Assembly: GCA_964345975.1 (NCBI GenBank)
Contig: CAYFSS010000016.1
Span: forward strand, 1 to 51,442
DNA length: 51,442 nucleotides
DNA from: CAYFSS01 sp964345975
GTDB lineage: Bacteria; Bacillota; Clostridia; Saccharofermentanales; Fastidiosipilaceae
Direction: 5' to 3'
The position numbers and the translations under genes are program-made. Each line of letters opens with the position of its first letter. Within the stretch, counting starts at the first letter, position 1. Shown one piece after another: positions 44,293 to 51,442 of this stretch. The notes beneath the pieces are model-generated. The model was not told where the DNA came from, made no database searches, and saw nothing but the letters and a program-made list of their open reading frames with translations.

Positions 44293-44802
44293 CTAATCCA
44301 CCAAAGCTTCCATTGCAACGGTGCCACCACGCACGAGCTCGACACGATTCGGGAAGTGGCGCATGAATCGGCGTGCCATTTCATTGTTCTTCTTCATCGT
44401 GGTCACACTACGAACGATAACTCTATTTCGATTGTAATCGATGACTTTGAGCCCGAAAGTTTCACTTAGACGAAATGCTTCATCGATATCTGCTTCGCTT
44501 TCTGTCATGACCTTTAAGAAGAGGATCTCTAACTTATGAAAGGACGTATCGGTCAGATCCACGACTTTGATGACCTCGACGAATCGATGCAACTGTTTGG
44601 TGACTTGTTCAAGCGTCCTATCATCACTCATTAGGACGATCGTGATGCGTGAAAGACTTGGATCCTCTGTTTCCCCTGCAGTGATGGATGTAACATTGTA
44701 GAGTTTACCGGCCAGAAGACCCATGATCTTGGCGAGGACACCGACAGAGTTTTCTACATAGAGCGATAACCAACGTTCGCGATTCTCATCCCTAGATTTC
44801 AT
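44293..44802 (-). CDS. ilvN: Acetolactate synthase small (regulatory) subunit
   Basis: This 169-residue protein has an N-terminal ACT domain (WLSLYVENSVGVLAKIMGLL, SLSRITIVLMSDDRTLEQV) that binds valine for feedback control, and a C-terminal AHAS_C domain. It assembles with IlvB for branched-chain amino acid synthesis. The ATG overlaps the ilvB stop by 11 bases (ATGAAATCTAG), so the subunits are translationally coupled. It is slightly shorter at the C-terminus than some IlvH proteins but complete. Confidence 0.94.
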   Translation of the reverse strand: MKSRDENRERWLSLYVENSVGVLAKIMGLLAGKLYNVTSITAGETEDPSLSRITIVLMSDDRTLEQVTKQLHRFVEVIKVVDLTDTSFHKLEILFLKVMTESEADIDEAFRLSETFGLKVIDYNRNRVIVRSVTTMKKNNEMARRFMRHFPNRVELVRGGTVAMEALVD

Positions 44803-46546
44803 CCGCTTCCTCCTTGAACATCATGATGTCGATCGGTTGACCCGGAACCGTCATCGGATAAACATTGCTCTCAGGCTTGATCAAGAACTCCAAGAGTGTA
44901 GGGCCTTCACTGCGAGACTTTGCCCATTCGAGCGCGGGGATCAGTTCATCCAGGTGTGAAATCCTTCGTCCTTCCAAACCAAAAGCCTGCGTAACCTTCA
45001 TAAAGTCCGGCAGATACTTCTCTTGAGATACCGGGTGTTGCGCAACATCTTGAATATCCTCAGGCATTTGCTCATCCAAACCCAATTTTGTCCAAGCATA
45101 TCTTCTTTGATAAAAGAGAGTTTGCCACTGTCTAACATTCCCCAAAAAAGCATTGTTGAACAAGCAAATGATTATCGGTAATTTTTCCATCACTGCAGTG
45201 GTTAATTCCTGGATATTCATCTGGAATCCACCGTCGCCTGTGATACAAATAACTTGAGAATCTTTATCCGCTAAATTAACCCCGATAGCTGCCGGCAAAC
45301 CGTACCCCATCGTCCCCAAGCCCCCGGAACAAAACATCGTGCGCTTCGGATTGAGCTCAAGATACTGCGAAGCCCATAATTGATTCTGCCCAACATCCGT
45401 TGTAAACCGGGTGGGGCCATCGAAAACACCGTTCAAAGCCTTGATGATATTTTCAGGTGTAAGATGATCCGGCTCATGCATGGTTATGGGCTGATCAACC
45501 TTGCGTTCGATGATTTGTTCATACCAAGTCGACCAATCCGGGATACCCTCCAATCGCTCGTTGATCTTTTCGAGAGCATCTCTTGCATCTCCGACAATAG
45601 GGACATCGACGTCCAAATTACGAGAAATAGATGCCGGATCGATATCGATGTGAACTATCGTCGCTCGTGCGGCAAACGTCCCATCTTTACCAAGAATTCG
45701 GTCACTGAACCGACACCCGATCGATAGGAGCAAATCGCAACGGTTTACCGCCCAGTTAGCGGCATAGAGACCATGCATGCCAATATTTCCTATGTAATAG
45801 GGATGCTTTGTATCGATCGAACCCTTCCCCATCATGGTCGTCACGACAGGAATATGACTACGCTCGACAAATTCAAGAAGTTCTTCCTCTGCCTGCGCAA
45901 TTTTCACGCCACCACCGATGAGCAACAAGGGTCTTGCGGCCTCTTGCATGAGAGAAATTGCGCGTTTAACTTGACCCACGTGCGTATTACTATTGGGGCG
46001 GTATCCTTTGATATGTAAAGTTTCAGGATAATCGGGTGATCCCAAGGTCGTTTGAATATCTTTTGGTATATCGACCACCACAGGTCCGGGTCTACCGGTT
46101 CTAGCTACAACAAAAGCCTTCTTTAATTCAGTCGCCAAATCCTCTCGCCGCTGAACCGTCGTCGTGTACTTCGTGATACCCCTTGTGATTCCCACAAAGT
46201 CAACTTCTTGAAAAGCATCGTTACCTATCAGATGCGTAGCAACTTGTCCGGTAATACAAACCAATGGAACACTATCAAAATAAGCCGTTGCTATGCCTGT
46301 AACCAGATTCGTAGCACCAGGGCCGGACGTCGTTAAGCAAACGCCTACCTCACCTGTCGTCCGTGCGTAACCGTCCGCAGCATGCGCAAGTCCTTGTTCA
46401 TGTCGAGGCAAGACAATGTCGTAGTCTTTTGTTTCATAAAGAGCATCGAAGAGGTCCATAGCCGCACCTCCCGGATAAGCAAAGATCTTTTTAACACCTT
46501 CTTGCTTTAACGCTTTAGCGATTAGTTCAGCACCAGATATAACCAT
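44792..46546 (-). CDS. ilvB: Acetolactate synthase large (catalytic) subunit
   Basis: This 584-residue thiamine-diphosphate enzyme condenses two pyruvates to acetolactate, or pyruvate with 2-oxobutyrate. It shows the catalytic-Glu block RHEQGLAHAADGYAR, LTTSGPGATNLVTGIA, the FAD-binding middle domain and the ThDP motif ITGDGGFQMNIQELTTA. The frame is open 19 codons upstream into the preceding gene; the ATG of MVISGAEL has AGAAAGGG upstream and gives the family start. No T-box or other amino acid-sensing leader is seen before this operon. Confidence 0.96.
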   Translation of the reverse strand: MVISGAELIAKALKQEGVKKIFAYPGGAAMDLFDALYETKDYDIVLPRHEQGLAHAADGYARTTGEVGVCLTTSGPGATNLVTGIATAYFDSVPLVCITGQVATHLIGNDAFQEVDFVGITRGITKYTTTVQRREDLATELKKAFVVARTGRPGPVVVDIPKDIQTTLGSPDYPETLHIKGYRPNSNTHVGQVKRAISLMQEAARPLLLIGGGVKIAQAEEELLEFVERSHIPVVTTMMGKGSIDTKHPYYIGNIGMHGLYAANWAVNRCDLLLSIGCRFSDRILGKDGTFAARATIVHIDIDPASISRNLDVDVPIVGDARDALEKINERLEGIPDWSTWYEQIIERKVDQPITMHEPDHLTPENIIKALNGVFDGPTRFTTDVGQNQLWASQYLELNPKRTMFCSGGLGTMGYGLPAAIGVNLADKDSQVICITGDGGFQMNIQELTTAVMEKLPIIICLFNNAFLGNVRQWQTLFYQRRYAWTKLGLDEQMPEDIQDVAQHPVSQEKYLPDFMKVTQAFGLEGRRISHLDELIPALEWAKSRSEGPTLLEFLIKPESNVYPMTVPGQPIDIMMFKEEADEI

Positions 46547-46559
46547 AGCCAAGCCCTTT

Positions 46560-47123
46560 CTACGCAAGTTCCGGATTAAACTTCGCCCGAGGTCCTCCCG
46601 CATAGGGAGGTCGAACTCTAGCTGCCGTCAGGTGAGCTTCAAGCAAGTGATCTTCACTGAGACGAACCGGTACGACGATGGGCATTAAATGCATCCCAAT
46701 GAAGGTATCGCCGATATCAAGTCCAACTTGCGCCTGAATGGATTCTACAAGCACCGGATCTTCGAATTGTTGATAGCAATGAGTGGCCCAAGCCCCTCCT
46801 GCATCTGCAGCAGGGATGGCATTGACGATCTTCCATCCATTTAACCGTTGAGCAGATCGTTCAACAACTAAACTTCGATTCAAGTGCTCACAACATTGAG
46901 CAGCTAGGCTTATGTCTTTGCCTTCAAGCGCAGAGCTGATCCCCTGATAAAGGGCTTCAGCTAATTCCGGGCTGGAATCTTTCCCGATGACCTTGCCTCG
47001 CAACTCGCTGGTAGAACAACCAACAACAAGAATAGAGCCGGGATCCAACTTCGCATGTACCAGGAGCTCAGAGGTAAGTCGCTCTGCATCCTGAATTAAA
47101 TTATCTATTATCTTTCGATTCAT
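46560..47123 (-). CDS. TIGR01440/YwlG-family protein
   Basis: This 187-residue protein has the YwlG/TIGR01440 look: LVVGCSTSELRGKVIG near the start, AAQCCEHLNRSLVVER in the middle, and DIGDTFIGMHLMPIVVPVR then GGPRAKFN near the end. Its function is unknown in the family. The frame is open further upstream, but the ATG at 47121-47123 has GAGGAGGGA at proper distance and gives the family length. It lies 13 bases before ilvB and may simply share its transcript. Confidence 0.9.
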   Translation of the reverse strand: MNRKIIDNLIQDAERLTSELLVHAKLDPGSILVVGCSTSELRGKVIGKDSSPELAEALYQGISSALEGKDISLAAQCCEHLNRSLVVERSAQRLNGWKIVNAIPAADAGGAWATHCYQQFEDPVLVESIQAQVGLDIGDTFIGMHLMPIVVPVRLSEDHLLEAHLTAARVRPPYAGGPRAKFNPELA

Positions 47124-47255
47124 GCTCTGTCCCTCCTCATTTTCTAAGGTGCTGTCATTAGGTATAAACCTCATGATATCTCAATCCGTCGCTGGTACTA
47201 GAATAAAGATTCAAAAACTCTCAAGATTCCGGTTAACTTTGAAACGCTATGCATA

Positions 47256-47292
47256 CTAAAAAGCCGCTCCTTGAAAATTCAAGAAACGGCTT
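47256..47292 (-). terminator. Terminator behind the tRNA-like remnant
   Basis: On the minus strand AAGCCG pairs with CGGCTT, CTTGAA pairs with TTCAAG inside, and TTTTT follows. It starts 5 bases beyond the CCA of the tRNA-like 3' end. Confidence 0.7.
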
Positions 47293-47296
47293 AAAC

Positions 47297-47319
47297 TGGT
47301 AGAGGGTGGGGGTGTTGAT
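47297..47319 (-). other. tRNA/tmRNA-like 3' end, possible attachment-site remnant
   Basis: The minus strand reads ATCAACACCCCCACCCTCTA then CCA. This fits a T loop (one base off TTCAA), the 3' arm of a T stem, a 7-base acceptor arm, a discriminator A and CCA. The 5' arm (it should be GGGGG) is not present, so only the 3' end survives. It also resembles a tmRNA end. Just such a 3' fragment with the chromosomal terminator remains at one end of an element integrated into a tRNA or tmRNA gene. Confidence 0.35.
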
Positions 47320-47338
47320 ACAATGAATTTTAAGCAAT

Positions 47339-47370
47339 AAAAAACGGGCAACGCATAAATGCATTACCCG
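47339..47370 (-). terminator. Terminator of the Abi gene
   Basis: On the minus strand an 11-bp stem CGGGTAATGCA/TGCGTTGCCCG (two G-T pairs) with a 4-base loop is followed by TTTTTT, about 28 bases after the abi stop codon. Confidence 0.85.
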
Positions 47371-47397
47371 CAAAACTTTCGTTTTCAATTCGTGCCT

Positions 47398-48306
47398 TTA
47401 TTTTAGACCATGGGCAATCACTGCGTCAAGTACTTTTTTACAGAACTCATAGGTTTGGCTTATAGCCGGAGCAGATTTATACAGATAAGCCTTTCTTGTC
47501 ATTCTATCAGTAAATAGAATGGCAAATTCTTCCAAAAGTTTTGTTTTAAATGGATTACTCATAACTACGATATCTAATCCAATTAACAGTGATACAAAAT
47601 CTTGCACGGACTGGTTTTTTAGCCTATCACGGATTGTCCTCAATCTCAGTTCTGGCAGGAGTGCTCGCACTATAGTCACAACTTCATTTTTATAATAACC
47701 ACTCTTATCACGAAGATTATGAATAATGCAATTATTATGGGCAGCAGCATTTCGAATATCTCGAACACCATATAGAATTTCGTAATCTAAGGAACCACAG
47801 CTATAAGTTTCACAGTAGTACCGATAGAGATTTACGAACTCACCAAACGAAATCACCTCGAGAAATACCCAAATAGGATAATCAGGGTGTGGGTATTTAG
47901 CTAATAAGTTCTTCACGTAACTGCTATTCCGTCTGGCATTCAATTCGCCTAAAACTCTATCAAACTGGGATAAGTACTCTTTAACTATCTGAAATTCATT
48001 AATATCTCTTTCTTGAATATCCTTAAGCATATTAACTTTTAGAGAATGTTCAATCCCTAGTGTAGCCTTTAAAATTAGATGTTTTAAATGCATATCGATA
48101 GTGGAAAGGTCTTTTAAAGCCAGAAAGTCTAACCCTACATATTGATTATTATGTTTACTAAAATTTGATCTGTAGGCAGTAAGCTTTACGTAATAGTTAT
48201 GGTAATTAAGAAAATCAATTGCATCCTTTTCAGTGTACAATTCAAACTTTACGCCTTTGCTTTTTAATTTTTCGATTAACTGTTCCGGTAAAAGTATTTT
48301 TATCAC
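47398..48306 (-). CDS. Abi_2-family abortive infection protein
   Basis: This 302-residue protein resembles AbiD/AbiF (Abi_2) phage-resistance proteins. The N-terminus has EQLIEKLKSKGVKFE and FLNYHNYYVKLTAYR, the middle GIEHSLKVNMLKDIQE, and VRDIRNAAAHNNCI carries the R-x4-H pattern of HEPN-like RNases. A role in killing or dormancy of infected cells is inferred from the family. The GTG start lies inside a GAGGTGAT that could itself be a ribosome site, so the true start is uncertain. It lies only 33 bases after the restriction gene, same strand, and uses more AT-rich codons than the genes to its left. Confidence 0.82.
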   Translation of the reverse strand: MIKILLPEQLIEKLKSKGVKFELYTEKDAIDFLNYHNYYVKLTAYRSNFSKHNNQYVGLDFLALKDLSTIDMHLKHLILKATLGIEHSLKVNMLKDIQERDINEFQIVKEYLSQFDRVLGELNARRNSSYVKNLLAKYPHPDYPIWVFLEVISFGEFVNLYRYYCETYSCGSLDYEILYGVRDIRNAAAHNNCIIHNLRDKSGYYKNEVVTIVRALLPELRLRTIRDRLKNQSVQDFVSLLIGLDIVVMSNPFKTKLLEEFAILFTDRMTRKAYLYKSAPAISQTYEFCKKVLDAVIAHGLK

Positions 48307-48339
48307 CTCAAATCTTGTAAATGTAGCAATACTGCAATC

Positions 48340-49618
48340 TTATTCCTCCAACTTCAAGAATCCTTTAATAAATGCATCCGGAAATAAGAACCTCTTCTCA
48401 CCAGCCTCAAACTGAATTCTCATGTATTTTTTTGCCTTATCAATATTTACCACAGTCCCTTTTCTAAAGCGTTTATGGTATACAGTAGATCCTTCAACAA
48501 TCTTAGATAAATCAATTTTGGCTTCTGTTATCTCCGGATCCGGTATTGATGGAACTACTGATCTAGTAAAAGGCTTTCCTTGCTCGGCGACCTTTGAATA
48601 CTTTTGAAGGTCATCATCAGACTGGATTGGATAATCAAGCTCTTTTCTTTTGACTGGTTTCAACTCAGAACTATTCACCTTATCTTCTGTCTCTTCAACT
48701 TCATCAATATTATTTATTGTGTCTGCAAGCATAGTAGCTTGTTGATTATAGTAGAGTTGATCGTATTCTTCTCGCTTAATAACGGTATCCCATCCACCAA
48801 TATCTTTACCCACATGCTTATCAATACCTGTATACGAAAGGCTGCTATCCTCGTATCTTTTAAATTTGAAAATTGCATCGTTCATGAGACTCGCATTAAA
48901 AACACCTAAGGAACATAGCATTTCAAAATCATGAACATCAAGCCCTGTTACTTTCTTAAATAGCCCAGGCTCCAGTTGAGTAATGACATCTTTTAGAGCA
49001 CGCTCACGATAGTCTGTTAAATACATGAAAATTGGAATTCTTGTAGCAAATTTAATAAGTTTCTCTTGAATCTGTTTACGTAAACTTTTATATTCTTTCT
49101 CTTCTTGTGAAAGTTCCTTCTTTTCCTCATTTGTAAGATCCTCTTTTTCCTTCTTCGCTTGCTTTACCTTTTCAGACTTATTGATAATTGTTTGAATATC
49201 TTGATTTAGGGAGCGGAATCCCTCTATCTTCATTAGAGCATCTAGTGCTTCTTGGTTAGCTAGTAACCGGCTAAGTGTCTCGTTATCGACATTAACTAAT
49301 AGTGCAGATTCCCAGCGCCTTGCAAGTAAAGTCGCAGATGTCCCTGCAAGTGCAATGTCGAGGACATCTTGAGCAGAAATTTGCTTCATGGTCGCCCCAT
49401 CGTAAGCAAGCACTGGCAAAAACTTAATGAATTCAGCAACTTTCGCTTCAGGATTACTTTCGCTCACATTTAGTCTTACGGAATAGTCGGCGATTTGTTG
49501 CAATGCCCTATCAAGAGCAAAGTCAAAGACATAGCATTCTGACTTCATTATTTGCTGATTGCCAAAATCATCCGTAATCGTCCACGGGGATTGCACACGG
49601 AAAGCCGTTTGAAAGTAC
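48340..49618 (-). CDS. Restriction helicase-nuclease, C-terminal part (cut by the assembly gap)
   Basis: This is the downstream portion of the gene that starts at 51260. It opens at the gap edge with YFQTAFRVQSPWTI, helicase motif VI (Q-x-x-x-R). It continues with a helical, highly charged stretch (KVKQAKKEKEDLTNEEKKEL) and ends in a small Tudor/KOW-like domain (GSTVYHKRFRKGTVVNID) like the tail of PcrA/UvrD. With the N-terminal piece the protein would be about 980 residues. The reading frame continues across the gap only if its true length is 2 modulo 3. Confidence 0.75.
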
Positions 49619-49628
49619 NNNNNNNNNN
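49619..49628. other. Assembly gap (10 N)
   Basis: The ten Ns fall between helicase motifs V and VI of one gene. The placeholder length puts the two halves in different frames. A 15-base T homopolymer lies 57 bases to the right and may have hindered assembly. Confidence 0.99.
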
Positions 49629-51260
49629 AGTCCAAGGTTTAACTGTCACACCAGTCGTTAATTTCCCACATGATAAAGTAATTGTTTTTTTTTTTTTTTG
49701 ATTTTCCATGGCCGCTCTCACAGGACCTAGGGCATCTAAGCCTATACCTGCCTTGGTACCAGCAGCTACAATGATTTTATAATCTCTGAAAAAATTGTCA
49801 TCCATCAGTAGGTTATACATTGCATAGCAGGAAGCGACATTAGGTAGAAACCAAAAAGTATGATTCAAAACATTAAGTAACCTTGCATCCGAAAAAGGCA
49901 TAGGTGGTCGTTTATCTTGACCTAGTTTTAGATCATCTAGGTTGGAAGGAAGATAAGACCCTCTTATTAGTTGAACCCATTTTGAAACTTCACTTTCATT
50001 CGTGAAACGAGCGTCTTCTACTTTTTGACCGTCCTGAACTTTTGCTTCGAAAAAATAATTTAAGTCAAATTCATTAAACTCTCCTCGCATGGCAATCTGA
50101 CGAATACTATCAGGGATTTGATAAGTCATCATCACCATCCGCGGCAATGAAAGATAAGGATTGTTAGAGCCAATCCATTCTTCCTTTGCTCGTTGCTCAT
50201 CAGAATAGGTCCAATTAAAAATTTGGTCTTCAATAAACTCACCCGAGTTGAGGGCACGGAAAGGCGTTCCGGACAAAAACAAATAATGTGAGGTCGTTAT
50301 TGGTAAAAAAGTCTCATTGTAGGCATTGTCTGCCTCATCTTCTTTATATTTTTCCATGTCAAAATCGGCATCTGCCTCTTCATCTGGGTTTTCAAACAAC
50401 TTTTTAGCATTTTCACGCCAAGCACCGAAGTGGTACTCATCAAAAACAACAAGGTCCCAATTCGTTGTGTGAATAAACTCATTTTTAGCTTTAATTCCAC
50501 CATTTGCATTCGTGCCAAGCAAATCCTGAAAAGAACCAAAAACTACAATTGGACGGCTCTTATCTGCTTGATCATAAGCTCGATCAATATTAATGCCTGT
50601 GCCTTGAACATCCTTATTAGAAATAAATTGCCAGCCTTCAAAATCGACATGTGTCATTAAATCTTCTGCCCACGCCGATTCGACTGCTGGCTTAAAGGTC
50701 AGAACAAGAACTCGGGAAAAGTTTTCTTTTTTAGCAAGTTGATAGGTAGCAAAGGTTTTGCCAAAGCGCATCTTGGCATTCCAGAGAAATTTAGGGGCTC
50801 GGTTCGGTTCGTCTATTTTTGCCTTTTTAAAATAATCTTGTGTCATTCGAACAGCTCTGGTCTGCTCAGGACGCATCTTGAAGGTTCTCGTACGATTTTC
50901 GATATTTTGTGTATTGTTTCTTACAGCAATAATTGCAGCTTTTACGGCATCAAGGTTGCAATTAAACCATTCATTCCTATCTGCACCTGAATTGAGTTGT
51001 AAATAGCCCTGTTTTCTTAAAACTACGTGAATATCATGGTCAGAAAAACATGAACCATCTGGCCTCATCGCTGATTCCTTAAGAACAATTCTATAGGGCA
51101 CAGCTGAAGTATGTAATTGCTCAGCGACACGTGTTTCTGCATCTCGGTCTGTGTAACCAATTTTTAGATAGCCTTTATGACTTGGAACATCGATTAATTC
51201 ATACGCATAGATTGTAGGGGTAAGTTCTGGACGAGGAGCGAAGAATTCTTGAGGTGCCAT
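49629..51260 (-). CDS. GIY-YIG/DEAD-helicase restriction protein, N-terminal part
   Basis: The N-terminal 70 residues look like a GIY-YIG-type nuclease (T5orf172-like: IYAYELIDVPSHKGYLKIGY, then TRVAEQ). A superfamily 2 helicase as in type III restriction subunits follows: Walker A-like WNAKMRFGKTFATYQLAKK, motif II LVVFDEYHFGAW, motif III LFLSGTPFRAL and motif V LSCGKLTTGVTVKPW at the gap. ATG 51260 is chosen because GAGGAGG lies 7 bases upstream; a TTG two codons earlier is too close to it. The start is 2 bases after the methyltransferase stop, so the two probably form a restriction-modification pair. Confidence 0.82.
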
Positions 51261-51262
51261 AG

Positions 51263-51442
51263 TCAATCCTCCTCAATATCCATAGGTTTAATCATTGATT
51301 CAATGAACTCTATTTCTTCATCGGAAAGATTATACTTTGCGTAAAGTTCCTCATCTGTCCAAGGTTTGGAGAAATCTTGGATAGGGACTAATTTGTAGAC
51401 ATTTCTAGTTGCATGCTGTGTGTTTTTCAATAGAAGAATGAG
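51263..51442 (-). CDS. C-terminus of a probable Eco57I-type DNA methyltransferase (partial)
   Basis: The last 59 codons of an open frame enter from the right edge. The tail has YKLVPIQDFSKPWTDEELYA, followed by KYNLSDEEIEFIESM. I recall this ending from adenine-specific methyltransferases (Eco57I-like) that sit next to GIY-YIG/helicase restriction proteins. No catalytic motif is in view, so the call depends on recall and position. Its stop is 2 bases before the restriction gene start. Confidence 0.6.
   Translation of the reverse strand, partial: LILLLKNTQHATRNVYKLVPIQDFSKPWTDEELYAKYNLSDEEIEFIESMIKPMDIEED

Noticed and set aside
46546..47260. T-box or leader attenuator controlling ilvB
   Set aside because: The sequence upstream of the TIGR01440 gene is short and shows no paired stems with a leader peptide or T-box core.

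Overview
The window looks like the chromosome of a low-GC Gram-positive anaerobe of the Clostridia type, probably a draft or metagenome assembly because a 10-N gap lies inside a gene. The pointers are strong GGAGG-type ribosome binding sites, frequent TTG and GTG starts, mini-ribonuclease III, ComF, HelD, formate-tetrahydrofolate ligase, a YwlG/TIGR01440 protein and a class III (oxygen-sensitive) ribonucleotide reductase. The species cannot be named from sequence alone.

Layout. 1-171: the 5' end of a probable group IIC intron, placed directly behind the terminator of a tRNA-Arg(ACG) gene. 248-8053: a leftward block of housekeeping genes (membrane protein, rlmB, mrnC, cysS, a 6S RNA gene, galM, comF, metK). 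8101-11970: a rightward Tad-like locus with a CpaF/TadA ATPase, an apparent TadB-TadC fusion, an Flp1-type pilin and a DUF6382/FHA-like protein. 11971-16414: leftward upp, proA, an RlmL-like methyltransferase and hflX. 16691-23586: a small XRE regulator, a CYTH-AlaX fusion protein, a thioredoxin-fold exported protein and a MacB/FtsX-type ABC exporter. 23726-28786: a beta-helix acyltransferase-like protein, fhs, dtd and helD. 28929-33824: a DUF4091 protein and the anaerobic ribonucleotide reductase genes, in which the glycyl-radical motif is on a separate 47-codon gene. 34186-37876: galE, a sugar nucleotidyltransferase, a small conserved protein and a Gfo/Idh/MocA oxidoreductase. 38100-44229: a five-gene peptide-type ABC importer. 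44293-47123: ilvN, ilvB and a TIGR01440 gene.

From about 47300 to the right end the DNA is visibly more AT-rich and carries defence genes: the tail of a DNA methyltransferase, a GIY-YIG/DEAD-helicase restriction protein split by the assembly gap, and an Abi_2-family abortive infection gene, apparently in one leftward operon. The left edge of this island has a tRNA- or tmRNA-like 3' end followed at once by a terminator, as expected for an integration site.

The observations I rate highest are the CYTH-AlaX fusion, the split NrdD, the compact Tad locus with fused TadB/TadC and an Ala-type prepilin site, the restriction-Abi operon with its possible attachment site, and a candidate NrdR box on the nrdD promoter. 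The 6S RNA and the group IIC intron end are additional non-coding features.
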